Made by a program: the position numbers and the translations under genes. From positions 2,143,598 to 2,207,597 of the forward strand of contig OX459097.1 in assembly GCA_949775045.1 (NCBI GenBank): 64,000 nucleotides of DNA, written 5' to 3'. The DNA is from Metridium senile. Lineage: Eukaryota; Cnidaria; Anthozoa; Actiniaria; Metridiidae. Under the pieces are notes generated by a model that was given only the letters and a program-made list of their open reading frames with translations, was not told the origin of the DNA and searched no databases. Shown here piece after piece: positions 9,404 through 22,220 of the stretch. The first letter of the stretch is position 1, and every line of letters starts with the position of its first letter.

Positions 9404-12400
9404 GACCTGTTCAATCATGATTGCTGTCTGGTATCAAAAATTATAACAGCAGATTTATTTACTTGCAGCATATAGACTCTTTTATTAAGTCCCTAAATGT
9501 TGTGTTTTCCGCGCTTGACTTCAAATTTATTCTTTTCAATTCCTTTCATATTATACAAATTTCAAAATAATAAATTTGACGTCAAGAGCGGAAAACACAA
9601 CACAAAAAAAAAACAGACAAAAAGAAAATAAATAATGAAAAAAGGCTGAAAGAAAGAAAAAGGGAATATAAATAATGGCAACAGAAAAGTTGAAAGAAAG
9701 AGAAATTCAATAGAAAGAATGAAAAAGTGAAGAAAATTGAAAATAATTATATAAATACTGAATATCATATCGTTGCAATACAGTTTTGTTGTGCGCTTTT
9801 TCTCTGTTTGATAAGTGGGTTAGCACAGGAGCCCATTTCCGATTAATACCAATAACTGGTTAGCCGCAGTACATTATGACACGAATAAGTCGTATACCTA
9901 ATATCCAGTGTTTCTGTTAGTTACAACAGAATTACTGTAGTATTTACAAAGACAGGTAAATCCATTTGAACAAATGCGAATATAGTGTTAAAGATAAATA
10001 TTTGTCTCAATTTCTCAGTATTGCTTTATAATCAAGCCCCTTTGGGGTTCCTGTGTTCATGTCACGCACTCTTTCGCGGTTGTATGTTTGTCTGAAAGCT
10101 TTAGTAGTATCATCCTCTGGAACCCAGGGGTATTCTTCTGTCGCTCGTTTCTTTCTTCCAGAACATATACCCCTGGGTATACGTAGTCTGTTGGAGCTTG
10201 TTCCGGAAGTCAAAATTCAGCTCTTTCCTGATTGGTCGACCTTATTAGGTCGACCAATGAAAATCAAGATAACCATTCAAAGAAAGTCGTTAAATATAAG
10301 TTTGAATTTTGACCTCCGGAACAAGCTCCAACAGACTACGTTCCCAGGGGTATATGTTGTGGAAGCAAGAAACGAGCGACAAAAGAATTCGTAATTTCGA
10401 GAATTCGAAAGAGTGGCCAGCTTTGAACGATCGAAGCGTTTATATTTTGGCTGCTACTTCATATCTGTCTGAAGAAAAATAATTTTTAATGTGTATTTGT
10501 ACTATTCATGAAGTTTTTTAGGTTTAATGAGACGTTTAAAACCGTGAGAAGGATGATTTGTTTTGACAACAAAAGCATGGCATTAGCCCGACATTAGTCA
10601 TGACATACCGATAGAAGTGCCCTTCGATTTTTGGCATTTTTAAGGTCAGATCAACATATGTCAGGTCAAGAATCTCACATTTTGCTGTATGTTTGTCACT
10701 CTTCAAAATACTAAATGAGTTTTATTCTAAGAAAGAGCTTTTGACAAATATTTTCGTATAGTAAAATTGGTGCGAATAGCCGCCGAAACAACATTCGCTA
10801 CATTAAAACGTAATGAAAGGTGCACATAAATATTGTACAATATTACCGGGAATATTGCTCTGCTCTGCTCTACAATAAATAAGCTTCGACAACTGGCAGT
10901 TTTATTATTGTTCTGAAAATTTGGACGCGACTGCACAAATACATTTTGTTCTCTAAGGGGCTGTTTATATGAAAGCGAGTTGTCCCTGCTAGCCGGGATA
11001 ACTCTTTTGTTTTGTATTCCATGCCCAGTGGACTCAAAACAATAGAGTTATCCCGCTTAGCAGGGACAACTCGCCTTCATATAAACAGCCACTTAGACTT
11101 CCTGCCGATTCATTTCTATCTCTTCTTCAGATCGAACATTATTTTTGCACATTGTTCAGTTTATATATTATCTGTTTCAAGCAGTAGCCTCATGCAGTCT
11201 TAGACTGCCTATTTTTTAGAAGGGGCCGGCTCACTGGGCTGGAGGAATCGCTGTTTTAACATGCCAAATTTGATGATGTACAATTATGATGCTGGACAAC
11301 CATGATTAGGGGGCTTTCATTTATTAGTTTACGGGGGGCGAAGTTGGAAATATCGAGGGTGGAGTGGGGTCATGTTATTTTTGGAAGGTCTTTAAGGGGG
11401 GGGGGGTATTATTAATTGTATGCAGCTTTAGTAATAAACTGGGGAAATATGGGGGAGGTATGATCTTTTTTACCAACCAGGAAAGGGGGGGGGGGAGGGA
11501 TGGGGGTGGTAATATTTGGAAAAGACGACAGGTGATTTTGCGATCACCTCCATACGCCCCCTGAAAGAAATGAAAATGAAAGCCCCCTTATATATAATCA
11601 ACACAGATAATGATTATTGGTGACGATGGTTATGACCAGTGATGATGATTAATGATAATGGCAATGACGATAAGGTTGATGAAACAAAAACAATCCAAGT
11701 TATGACATAAATTCTTATTCCTATTCTTTAATCTTGTAGATCAAACGTCCCCAAGCGAAGGCAACTATGAAAAGTCCCCAATTGAAGGTAACTAACTAGT
11801 TGAAAAATCAGTAATTTTCAGTTAAGATTTGAGGCAATAGTTTTCAATTATTCTAAGATTAGTTTTATATCTTCTCCCTATTTTTATTATTACCATAGAA
11901 TCAAATGATGATAAAACAGACAGTCCAACCCATGCTTCTAAAGGTTTGTTAATTCTATTCATAAATTGAGTTGAAAATGTTTTGAAGTCCCCTTCACAGT
12001 TCCCTTTACCATCTTAAAAGGTAGCTGTGCCTTTGCAATGATAGAGACAAGTGAATATAATTGTCCCACAAGGTGTTAAAAGTTTTCTATCATTGTAAGC
12101 TCATCGTTTGTCTCCCTTCGATGCAAAGGCCTGGCTACCTTTAAGAGGGCACAGAGAACTCTGTACATGTGAAGGAGACTATTTTCTGTCAAGAGTTGCT
12201 AGGCGCTAATTTTTGATTATTCTAAGTTATTATTTAAGTTTTATGTTCTCACTATTTCTATTATTATCATAGAATCTGCCAATGGTGATAAAAAAGACAT
12301 TCCAATTGCTGCTTTTAAAAGTGTGTTAATTTTATCTATAAAGTTTGAGTTGAAAAAATGAAAGTTTTGATAGTTTTTGATTATTGTAACATTTAAGTTT

Positions 12401-13126
12401 TATGTTCTCACTATTTCTATTATTCTATTATTACCATAGAATCTGCCAATGGTGATGAAAAAGACAGTCCAATTGCTGCCTTTCAAGGTTTGTTAATTCA
12501 TCTATAAAGTGCATGTGAGTTTAAAAAATAAAAGTTTTCTGTAAGGATTTGAGGCGATAATGTTTTATTATCCTAAGATTTGTTTTAAGTTCTCACTATT
12601 TAAATACCTGTAAAACAGAGCACTGATGGAGGAATGGGCCAGATTAAAATGAGCGCACCACATGCAATGACTCATAAGCTACCAACGTTAAATAAGGCTA
12701 CTTTACTTTATTATTTTTTTTACCATAGATTCAGCAAATGATGATAAAACGGACAGTCCTGGATCAGTTGATGGGCTTATAGGTTTGTTAATATTATCTA
12801 TAAAGTTTGAGTTGGGAAATCAGTAATTTTCTGTCAAGACTTAAACTGCTTGGGAGATAATGTCCAAAATCTTGAGACTCCAACTAGAATCTGGACTTTT
12901 CATACATCATTTAATGCATCTGATCTTTTCATACAATTTGTAATTAATAGATATTTGTGATGTTTTGAAAGTTCTCAAATGGAACTCCCCTAAAGGCTTG
13001 TCTAATTTTGAAGACTTTCAAAACATCACTCGATAGTACCTATTGATTTTAAGATAGTGAGATTTCCTTTACATAAAACAGGGTAACGGTTTTACAGGTC
13101 AACAGTTTCCCCAACACCCACAACTT
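9404..13126. repeat. 3.72-kb tandem unit, copy 2
   Basis: 3723-bp unit, nearly identical to copy 3. Differences from copy 1 are mainly poly-G length and scattered substitutions. It has the same internal order of foldbacks, MITEs and mini-exons. Confidence 0.9.
11740..12782 (+). CDS. Mini-exon cassette in tandem unit 2 (exons A-E)
   Basis: Exons at 11740-11787, 11899-11943, 12273-12320, 12440-12487 and 12729-12782. Lengths, phases and splice borders are the same as in unit 1. The cassette would add 81 codons in frame if spliced. Confidence 0.5.
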
Positions 13127-16100
13127 GACCTGTTCAATCATGATTGCTGTCTGGTATCAAAAATTATAACAGCAGATTTATTTACTTGCAGCATATAGAC
13201 TCTTTTATTAAGTCCCTAAATGTTGTGTTTTCCGCGCTTGACTTCAAATTTATTCTTTTCAATTCCTTTCATATTATACAAATTTCAAAATAATAAATTT
13301 GACGTCAAGAGCGGAAAACACAACACAAAAAAAAAACAGACAAAAAGAAAATAAATAATGAAAAAAGGCTGAAAGAAAGAAAAAGGGAATATAAATAATG
13401 GCAACAGAAAAGTTGAAAGAAAGAGAAATTCAATAGAAAGAATGAAAAAGTGAAGAAAATTGAAAATAATTATATAAATACTGAATATCATATCGTTGCA
13501 ATACAGTTTTGTTGTGCGCTTTTTCTCTGTTTGATAAGTGGGTTAGCACAGGAGCCCATTTCCGATTAATACCAATAACTGGTTAGCCGCAGTACATTAT
13601 GACACGAATAAGTCGTATACCTAATATCCAGTGTTTCTGTTAGTTACAACAGAATTACTGTAGTATTTACAAAGACAGGTAAATCCATTTGAACAAATGC
13701 GAATATAGTGTTAAAGATAAATATTTGTCTCAATTTCTCAGTATTGCTTTATAATCAAGCCCCTTTGGGGTTCCTGTGTTCATGTCACGCACTCTTTCGC
13801 GGTTGTATGTTTGTCTGAAAGCTTTAGTAGTATCATCCTCTGGAACCCAGGGGTATTCTTCTGTCGCTCGTTTCTTTCTTCCAGAACATATACCCCTGGG
13901 TATACGTAGTCTGTTGGAGCTTGTTCCGGAAGTCAAAATTCAGCTCTTTCCTGATTGGTCGACCTTATTAGGTCGACCAATGAAAATCAAGATAACCATT
14001 CAAAGAAAGTCGTTAAATATAAGTTTGAATTTTGACCTCCGGAACAAGCTCCAACAGACTACGTTCCCAGGGGTATATGTTGTGGAAGCAAGAAACGAGC
14101 GACAAAAGAATTCGTAATTTCGAGAATTCGAAAGAGTGGCCAGCTTTGAACGATCGAAGCGTTTATATTTTGGCTGCTACTTCATATCTGTCTGAAGAAA
14201 AATAATTTTTAATGTGTATTTGTACTATTCATGAAGTTTTTTAGGTTTAATGAGACGTTTAAAACCGTGAGAAGGATGATTTGTTTTGACAACAAAAGCA
14301 TGGCATTAGCCCGACATTAGTCATGACATACCGATAGAAGTGCCCTTCGATTTTTGGCATTTTTAAGGTCAGATCAACATATGTCAGGTCAAGAATCTCA
14401 CATTTTGCTGTATGTTTGTCACTCTTCAAAATACTAAATGAGTTTTATTCTAAGAAAGAGCTTTTGACAAATATTTTCGTATAGTAAAATTGGTGCGAAT
14501 AGCCGCCGAAACAACATTCGCTACATTAAAACGTAATGAAAGGTGCACATAAATATTGTACAATATTACCGGGAATATTGCTCTGCTCTGCTCTACAATA
14601 AATAAGCTTCGACAACTGGCAGTTTTATTATTGTTCTGAAAATTTGGACGCGACTGCACAAATACATTTTGTTCTCTAAGGGGCTGTTTATATGAAAGCG
14701 AGTTGTCCCTGCTAGCCGGGATAACTCTTTTGTTTTGTATTCCATGCCCAGTGGACTCAAAACAATAGAGTTATCCCGCTTAGCAGGGACAACTCGCCTT
14801 CATATAAACAGCCACTTAGACTTCCTGCCGATTCATTTCTATCTCTTCTTCAGATCGAACATTATTTTTGCACATTGTTCAGTTTATATATTATCTGTTT
14901 CAAGCAGTAGCCTCATGCAGTCTTAGACTGCCTATTTTTTAGAAGGGGCCGGCTCACTGGGCTGGAGGAATCGCTGTTTTAACATGCCAAATTTGATGAT
15001 GTACAATTATGATGCTGGACAACCATGATTAGGGGGCTTTCATTTATTAGTTTACGGGGGGCGAAGTTGGAAATATCGAGGGTGGAGTGGGGTCATGTTA
15101 TTTTTGGAAGGTCTTTAAGGGGGGGGGGGGGTATTATTAATTGTATGCAGCTTTAGTAATAAACTGGGGAAATATGGGGGAGGTATGATCTTTTTTACCA
15201 ACCAGGAAAGGGGGGGGGGAGGGATGGGGGTGGTAATATTTGGAAAAGACGACAGGTGATTTTGCGATCACCCCCATACGCCCCCTGAAAGAAATGAAAA
15301 TGAAAGCCCCCTTATATATAATCAACACAGATAATGATTATTGGTGACGATGGTTATGACCAGTGATGATGATTAATGATAATGGCAATGACGATAAGGT
15401 TGATGAAACAAAAACAATCCAAGTTATGACATAAATTCTTATTCCTATTCTTTAATCTTGTAGATCAAACGTCCCCAAGCGAAGGCAACTATGAAAAGTC
15501 CCCAATTGAAGGTAACTAACTAGTTGAAAAATCAGTAATTTTCAGTTAAGATTTGAGGCAATAGTTTTCAATTATTCTAAGATTAGTTTTATATCTTCTC
15601 CCTATTTTTATTATTACCATAGAATCAAATGATGATAAAACAGACAGTCCAACCCATGCTTCTAAAGGTTTGTTAATTCTATTCATAAATTGAGTTGAAA
15701 ATGTTTTGAAGTCCCCTTCACAGTTCCCTTTACCATCTTAAAAGGTAGCTGTGCCTTTGCAATGATAGAGACAAGTGAATATAATTGTCCCACAAGGTGT
15801 TAAAAGTTTTCTATCATTGTAAGCTCATCGTTTGTCTCCCTTCGATGCAAAGGCCTGGCTACCTTTAAGAGGGCACAGAGAACTCTGTACATGTGAAGGA
15901 GACTATTTTCTGTCAAGAGTTGCTAGGCGCTAATTTTTGATTATTCTAAGTTATTATTTAAGTTTTATGTTCTCACTATTTCTATTATTATCATAGAATC
16001 TGCCAATGGTGATAAAAAAGACATTCCAATTGCTGCTTTTAAAAGTGTGTTAATTTTATCTATAAAGTTTGAGTTGAAAAAATGAAAGTTTTGATAGTTT

Positions 16101-16850
16101 TTGATTATTGTAACATTTAAGTTTTATGTTCTCACTATTTCTATTATTCTATTATTACCATAGAATCTGCCAATGGTGATGAAAAAGACAGTCCAATTGC
16201 TGCCTTTCAAGGTTTGTTAATTCATCTATAAAGTGCATGTGAGTTTAAAAAATAAAAGTTTTCTGTAAGGATTTGAGGCGATAATGTTTTATTATCCTAA
16301 GATTTGTTTTAAGTTCTCACTATTTAAATACCTGTAAAACAGAGCACTGATGGAGGAATGGGCCAGATTAAAATGAGCGCACCACATGCAATGACTCATA
16401 AGCTACCAACGTTAAATAAGGCTACTTTACTTTATTATTTTTTTTACCATAGATTCAGCAAATGATGATAAAACGGACAGTCCTGGATCAGTTGATGGGC
16501 TTATAGGTTTGTTAATATTATCTATAAAGTTTGAGTTGGGAAATCAGTAATTTTCTGTCAAGACTTAAACTGCTTGGGAGATAATGTCCAAAATCTTGAG
16601 ACTCCAACTAGAATCTGGACTTTTCATACATCATTTAATGCATCTGATCTTTTCATACAATTTGTAATTAATAGATATTTGTGATGTTTTGAAAGTTCTC
16701 AAATGGAACTCCCCTAAAGGCTTGTCTAATTTTGAAGACTTTCAAAACATCACTCGATAGTACCTATTGATTTTAAGATAGTGAGATTTCCTTTACATAA
16801 AACAGGGTAACGGTTTTACAGGTCAACAGTTTCCCCAACACCCACAACTT
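13127..16850. repeat. 3.72-kb tandem unit, copy 3
   Basis: 3724-bp unit, nearly identical to copy 2. It contains the intact insertion-site sequence of the Polinton (ATATCGAGGGTGGAGTGG near 15073) without the element. Confidence 0.9.
15464..16506 (+). CDS. Mini-exon cassette in tandem unit 3 (exons A-E)
   Basis: Exons at 15464-15511, 15623-15667, 15997-16044, 16164-16211 and 16453-16506. All borders and phases are conserved relative to units 1 and 2. Confidence 0.5.
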
Positions 16851-18902
16851 GACCTGTTCAATCATGATTGCTGTCTGGTATCAAAAATTATAACAGCAGA
16901 TTTATTTACTTGCAGCATATAGACTCTTTTATTAAGTCCCTAAATGTTGTGTTTTCCGCGCTTGACTTCAAATTTATTCTTTTCAATTCCTTTCATATTA
17001 TACAAATTTCAAAATAATAAATTTGACGTCAAGAGCGGAAAACACAACACAAAAAAAAAACAGACAAAAAGAAAATAAATAATGAAAAAAGGCTGAAAGA
17101 AAGAAAAAGGGAATATAAATAATGGCAACAGAAAAGTTGAAAGAAAGAGAAATTCAATAGAAAGAATGAAAAAGTGAAGAAAATTGAAAATAATTATATA
17201 AATACTGAATATCATATCGTTGCAATACAGTTTTGTTGTGCGCTTTTTCTCTGTTTGATAAGTGGGTTAGCACAGGAGCCCATTTCCGATTAATACCAAT
17301 AACTGGTTAGCCGCAGTACATTATGACACGAATAAGTCGTATACCTAATATCCAGTGTTTCTGTTAGTTACAACAGAATTACTGTAGTATTTACAAAGAC
17401 AGGTAAATCCATTTGAACAAATGCGAATATAGTGTTAAAGATAAATATTTGTCTCAATTTCTCAGTATTGCTTTATAATCAAGCCCCTTTGGGGTTCCTG
17501 TGTTCATGTCACGCACTCTTTCGCGGTTGTATGTTTGTCTGAAAGCTTTAGTAGTATCATCCTCTGGAACCCAGGGGTATTCTTCTGTCGCTCGTTTCTT
17601 TCTTCCAGAACATATACCCCTGGGTATACGTAGTCTGTTGGAGCTTGTTCCGGAAGTCAAAATTCAGCTCTTTCCTGATTGGTCGACCTTATTAGGTCGA
17701 CCAATGAAAATCAAGATAACCATTCAAAGAAAGTCGTTAAATATAAGTTTGAATTTTGACCTCCGGAACAAGCTCCAACAGACTACGTTCCCAGGGGTAT
17801 ATGTTGTGGAAGCAAGAAACGAGCGACAAAAGAATTCGTAATTTCGAGAATTCGAAAGAGTGGCCAGCTTTGAACGATCGAAGCGTTTATATTTTGGCTG
17901 CTACTTCATATCTGTCTGAAGAAAAATAATTTTTAATGTGTATTTGTACTATTCATGAAGTTTTTTAGGTTTAATGAGACGTTTAAAACCGTGAGAAGGA
18001 TGATTTGTTTTGACAACAAAAGCATGGCATTAGCCCGACATTAGTCATGACATACCGATAGAAGTGCCCTTCGATTTTTGGCATTTTTAAGGTCAGATCA
18101 ACATATGTCAGGTCAAGAATCTCACATTTTGCTGTATGTTTGTCACTCTTCAAAATACTAAATGAGTTTTATTCTAAGAAAGAGCTTTTGACAAATATTT
18201 TCGTATAGTAAAATTGGTGCGAATAGCCGCCGAAACAACATTCGCTACATTAAAACGTAATGAAAGGTGCACATAAATATTGTACAATATTACCGGGAAT
18301 ATTGCTCTGCTCTGCTCTACAATAAATAAGCTTCGACAACTGGCAGTTTTATTATTGTTCTGAAAATTTGGACGCGACTGCACAAATACATTTTGTTCTC
18401 TAAGGGGCTGTTTATATGAAAGCGAGTTGTCCCTGCTAGCCGGGATAACTCTTTTGTTTTGTATTCCATGCCCAGTGGACTCAAAACAATAGAGTTATCC
18501 CGCTTAGCAGGGACAACTCGCCTTCATATAAACAGCCACTTAGACTTCCTGCCGATTCATTTCTATCTCTTCTTCAGATCGAACATTATTTTTGCACATT
18601 GTTCAGTTTATATATTATCTGTTTCAAGCAGTAGCCTCATGCAGTCTTAGACTGCCTATTTTTTAGAAGGGGCCGGCTCACTGGGCTGGAGGAATCGCTG
18701 TTTTAACATGCCAAATTTGATGATGTACAATTATGATGCTGGACAACCATGATTAGGGGGCTTTCATTTATTAGTTTACGGGGGGCGAAGTTGGAAATAT
18801 CGAGGGTAGTAGTAGTAATAAGCCGATCCCAGCACATCGGGTCAAAATCGCGAGTCAAAATTTTACTAACATCATGACCCGCCCCACCCCACCCCTGTAT
18901 CA

Positions 18903-18929
18903 TTATCATAGAGAACTGCCCTATGATAA
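18903..18929. repeat. Terminal-repeat palindrome, left orientation
   Basis: Stem TTATCATAG/CTATGATAA (9 bp) with loop AGAACTGCC. In the right terminal repeat the stem is the same, but the loop is the reverse complement of this one with a single mismatch. The flanking terminal-repeat sequence is not inverted. Confidence 0.8.
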
Positions 18930-18943
18930 CGAACATAAATTAA

Positions 18944-18953
18944 GATTTAAAGA
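18944..18953 (+). promoter_or_regulatory. Promoter-like box for the zinc-repeat gene
   Basis: GATTTAAAGA 18 nt before the ATG, inside the terminal repeat. It matches the box in front of most other genes of the element. TTTAAA is a plausible TATA-type core; that reading is inference. Confidence 0.55.
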
Positions 18954-18971
18954 TATATGGTATAACAAAAA

Positions 18972-19835
18972 ATGAACAAGCAAACAGTGAAGCAGTTACA
19001 AGCCACGGCCAAAGAGCGAGGCATTCCGAGATATTATCGAATGCGCAAAGCCGAACTCATCGAGGTGTTGGATAATACGCCACCACCAGCTCAAAGACCC
19101 ACCCCAAAACCAAGGACTAATATACCAGTTCAAAGACCAACCGCATCCTCGAATATATTGGATCAATCGATACCTGAGATTAATGTTCCCATACCCCAAC
19201 CCGTTCAGAGCTTTAATCCTTCATCACTCAAATATTTAGCACGCAGAGCGGTTAATAATTGCATACATGATAAAATAAAATATGTCGGTAGAGACTTTCG
19301 CGAGTCGCAAATCTGCCCTCACGACCGTCGTAAATCAAATTGTAAGGAATGTAACGGTAGTAGCTTATGTGAACATAAACGAGCGAGATATCTCTGTAAA
19401 GAGTGTGGTGGAAAAGGGATATGTGAGCATAATAGACAGAAATTCTTTTGTAAGTTATGCAAAGACTGTAAAGGCTCTCAAATCTGTCCTCATGATAAAC
19501 AGAAATCAATATGTAAGTTATGCAAAGGCTCTCAAATCTGTCCTCATGGTAGAATAAAATCATTCTGCAAAGACTGTAAAGGCTCTCAAATCTGTCCTCA
19601 TGATAAACAGAAATCAACATGTAAGTTATGCAAAGGCTCTCAAATCTGTCCTCACGACAAATATAAACCAACCTGTAAGTTATGCAAAGGCTCTCAAATC
19701 TGTGAACACGACAAATATAAACCAACGTGCAAAGCTTGTAAGGGAGTTGAGTCGTTTCGGTGGATATCAGACCTCATCAGAACGCCGAGCTCACGACAGC
19801 GGACGTTTACGAACAACATCACGCCCACAACCTGA
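18972..19835 (+). CDS. CxH-x6-CxxC zinc-repeat protein with SAP/Rho_N-like N-terminus
   Basis: 287 residues. Residues 1-35 (KQTVKQLQATAKERGIPRYY, then a basic helix) resemble the SAP/Rho_N helix-extension-helix DNA-binding fold. Residues 36-95 are Pro-rich. From residue 115 there are eight 18-residue-type modules of the form C-[PE]-H-x6-C-x2-C (first cysteines at 115, 133, 151, 172, 190, 208, 226, 244). A degenerate extra module with CIH at 97-99 lacks its second pair of cysteines. This repeat family is known from algae, oomycetes and giant viruses, usually without a known function. Each module offers three Cys and one His, so zinc binding is likely. The start is the first ATG after the promoter box. 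Its N-terminus is shared with PolB because both lie in the terminal repeats. Nucleic-acid binding is inferred. Confidence 0.75.
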   Translation: MNKQTVKQLQATAKERGIPRYYRMRKAELIEVLDNTPPPAQRPTPKPRTNIPVQRPTASSNILDQSIPEINVPIPQPVQSFNPSSLKYLARRAVNNCIHDKIKYVGRDFRESQICPHDRRKSNCKECNGSSLCEHKRARYLCKECGGKGICEHNRQKFFCKLCKDCKGSQICPHDKQKSICKLCKGSQICPHGRIKSFCKDCKGSQICPHDKQKSTCKLCKGSQICPHDKYKPTCKLCKGSQICEHDKYKPTCKACKGVESFRWISDLIRTPSSRQRTFTNNITPTT

Positions 19836-19986
19836 TAATGAAACAGCCTATCACTGACGTCATACATTCCTAACCTCCCTAACAACGAGCAATACCGAAA
19901 ATAGATTTTGTATGTACGTCGAGAGTTCGTGGTTGTCAGGGATATCTGGTATGCAGTCTATTGGTTTTATTGCAATACGTCACGTG

Positions 19987-21516
19987 CTATCGAAATAGAT
20001 ACCAAGCTGAACCGGCCGCAAAGGCCGTGATCGTGACAAGGTTAATGCTGTGACGGTCTGTTGTCACGCGCCGAATCTTCACATCCGGTTTCGGTTTTGC
20101 TACCTCACGCTTCACCTCTGGTCGATGTGGTAACACAACCTTTGAATGGCCCATATCATGCGCGATACCGACAGATTTCATTTCGGCGTTTAGCGATTCA
20201 TTCAATCCGAATTTCATGTCGGTGGAAGCTTTTTGTAGTTTGTTGTTGTAACCGACAGTCGACTGAGTATTGATGACTAATCTTGACGGTAATAACCAAC
20301 AGCCCGGGGCGATTGCAAAGTCGAGTTTAACCTTGGCTTCTTGGATTGCTAATTGATACCTTTGGATGCTCTTGGTGATGTCGCGTTCGACAACGGCGCT
20401 TTCAAATAATTGTAAAAACACGTTTTGGGTTTCCAAGGCCGATCCAGAATTTCCAATGATACTACTTCTAGTGTTTACTTGACTTCCAAGAATGCAATAA
20501 ACGCTAGATTCTAGACTTTGATTCAATCGTGACATCCCGGCCTTTGTCAGGCCTGCTCCTTTCTGCAGGATAAAATATCTATACGGATGTTCTTCCGAGG
20601 GCGAAATGTATTCCAAGCCGTGATCGCTCCACGAACCGCTTTCGTCCTTGAAATGAAAGAAACCGTTAGGCCACACCGCGGTATATTTACCGTCTAGTTT
20701 ATCGTCATACGCATTCTTCACAACCTTCACCTCATCGAATAACGTTTTATAGATGATGCCCAGCCCGAGGTTATCTCCCGCAGTATAACGAAAAGCGCTG
20801 TTGGCAGATATACCAAACTCGCGGCAGAGTTTATCGTACGCGCTTCTATTATAGGTGTTGTTTATACTGTTGAAATATTTATCGCCGGGTAAGGGAACGC
20901 TCATTTCGGCAAGTATTCGTCTGATGGTAAATAAGATGTGAAATCTCATCAACGAGCTTATCATGGGATCGTGGCCGCTACTCAACATGTCGTAAGAAAC
21001 ACCGCAACCGGCAGTAGAACACCAAACGGCAAAAGACAGCTGTTGAGGCCAATATCTCATGCTGGGAGCCGACAACCATTGATGACTTTCTTTGGCAGTG
21101 GTGTGTTTGATCGTTAGATGGGTGAATATATTTCTGGGTTTTACCGTAAACTTTGAGTGTGGTTCAACATATACGTCGAGCGATGTGAGGTCGAGACTTG
21201 GAGGGCTTTTGTTAAATGGCGTGCACACGACGGGGTAATTGGTCTTTTGGTAAAGAAATTCTTTCGGAAAGGATGCGGGTCCGGCTCCGCTCCTCAGAAA
21301 ATCGTTTATATTTTCGGGTGCATAGGTGCGTCCATTCCAGCTCGGAAATTCATACAATGTTTTAACAAGCTTTCCATCGTCATTGAATGGGTCGTAATCA
21401 TTACCGTCGAATAAAAACCGCACCTCTGAATTCTCGTCAGAAGAGAAACGATATCTGTCGTAGTTCGGATACGACCTCTCAAATTCTGTAAACTTCATCT
21501 TATATGTTTTTTTCAT
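19987..21516 (-). CDS. Conserved Polinton protein, 509 residues, likely virion-associated
   Basis: Large protein of a type that recurs in cnidarian Polintons next to the capsid genes; I do not know a demonstrated function. Visible features are an aromatic-rich N-terminus (PNYDRYRFSS), a conserved central part (YVEPHSKFTVKPRNIFTHL, APSMRYWPQQLSFAVW), a Gln/Arg-containing segment near residues 385-440 (IQRYQLAIQEAKVKLDFAI), a basic tail near 465-485, and one C-terminal hydrophobic segment (about 490-508) that could anchor in a membrane. The first ATG follows a GATCTAAAAT box. A second in-frame ATG at codon 7 is also possible. It is the most 3 prime gene on the - strand and is separated from the zinc-repeat gene by about 150 bp. 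Confidence 0.75.
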   Translation of the reverse strand: MKKTYKMKFTEFERSYPNYDRYRFSSDENSEVRFLFDGNDYDPFNDDGKLVKTLYEFPSWNGRTYAPENINDFLRSGAGPASFPKEFLYQKTNYPVVCTPFNKSPPSLDLTSLDVYVEPHSKFTVKPRNIFTHLTIKHTTAKESHQWLSAPSMRYWPQQLSFAVWCSTAGCGVSYDMLSSGHDPMISSLMRFHILFTIRRILAEMSVPLPGDKYFNSINNTYNRSAYDKLCREFGISANSAFRYTAGDNLGLGIIYKTLFDEVKVVKNAYDDKLDGKYTAVWPNGFFHFKDESGSWSDHGLEYISPSEEHPYRYFILQKGAGLTKAGMSRLNQSLESSVYCILGSQVNTRSSIIGNSGSALETQNVFLQLFESAVVERDITKSIQRYQLAIQEAKVKLDFAIAPGCWLLPSRLVINTQSTVGYNNKLQKASTDMKFGLNESLNAEMKSVGIAHDMGHSKVVLPHRPEVKREVAKPKPDVKIRRVTTDRHSINLVTITAFAAGSAWYLFR

Positions 21517-21599
21517 TAAACATATAAGATTTTAGATCAGTTCTTTGTGATATCTGCATTCGTAGATCCATCCATATGGCGTTCTATCGAATATAAATT

Positions 21600-22193
21600 T
21601 CATCGAGCGGGTACTTTCGTAAGGTCTTTTAGAATTTCTTCTCTCACCGTTTCCCTCAGCCTGCTCATGTCGATATTTTTTTCAGTCTCCCTTCTTGACT
21701 TTTGACGAATCTGGAACTTCATCTCCTCAAACTTATCCACCTCATTCAAGATCAAGGAAAACTCTTCGTCTGATATTTTGTTGTCTTTCAGAGCTTTAGA
21801 AACCAAGTCACGTATGCTATTTACTTTTGCCCTTGCCACCGCCGCCGTTTGGTCGTGCTTGGAGACTTTTTGCGACAGGCGTTTAGAAACCGACGCACAA
21901 CCCACAGACGTAAGACCAAAAACGCCTGCTAGAGCTCCCAACGGAACTCCTACGATAAGTCCAAAACCGGACAGAGACGTACCTAAACCACTAGACCCGA
22001 GAATGACGGATAGGACTCCCGTGCCCATGCTCAACTTTGAAAACGTGCTCTGCGCTCGTTTATACTTTTTTCTCACGTTCTCATAATGTTTGACTTCTTT
22101 TTCCAAACTTCCCAGGGCGTCATAGGTCTTTCGAAGCCTGAAGTCATCGCCACTCTGTGGCACAGTTGGGTAGATTTGATTGTAATCCTCCAT
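21600..22193 (-). CDS. Conserved Polinton membrane protein, 197 residues
   Basis: N-terminal soluble part with a Lys/Arg-rich coiled segment (about 28-52), then a Gly-rich hydrophobic block (about 55-101: GTGVLSVILGSSGLG..., GFGLIVGVPLGALAGVFGL) able to form a two-pass hairpin, then a long helical tail with heptad-like spacing (about 105-190). Gly-rich hydrophobic blocks like this are typical of membrane-active virion proteins, but no function is known. The box TACTTAAAGAATA lies about 30-40 nt upstream of the ATG. The start is the first ATG. Confidence 0.75.
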   Translation of the reverse strand: MEDYNQIYPTVPQSGDDFRLRKTYDALGSLEKEVKHYENVRKKYKRAQSTFSKLSMGTGVLSVILGSSGLGTSLSGFGLIVGVPLGALAGVFGLTSVGCASVSKRLSQKVSKHDQTAAVARAKVNSIRDLVSKALKDNKISDEEFSLILNEVDKFEEMKFQIRQKSRRETEKNIDMSRLRETVREEILKDLTKVPAR

Positions 22194-22220
22194 ATTTTTA
22201 TTACGGAGAGAGGTTATTCT

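Larger units (their letters stand above)
18808..19190. repeat. Left terminal inverted repeat of the Polinton
   Basis: About 383 bp matching the right terminal repeat (32097-32466), with scattered substitutions and one extra 15-bp stretch near 19124-19138. The first 80 bases are essentially identical. The repeat includes the promoter box and the first ~60 codons of the zinc-repeat gene, so the same coding sequence is also the 5 prime end of polB. Confidence 0.9.

Noticed and set aside
19252..19725. 157-codon - strand frame antisense to the zinc-repeat gene
   Set aside because: Mirror of a repetitive coding sequence; no start context or motif, and the + frame has conserved Cys/His modules.
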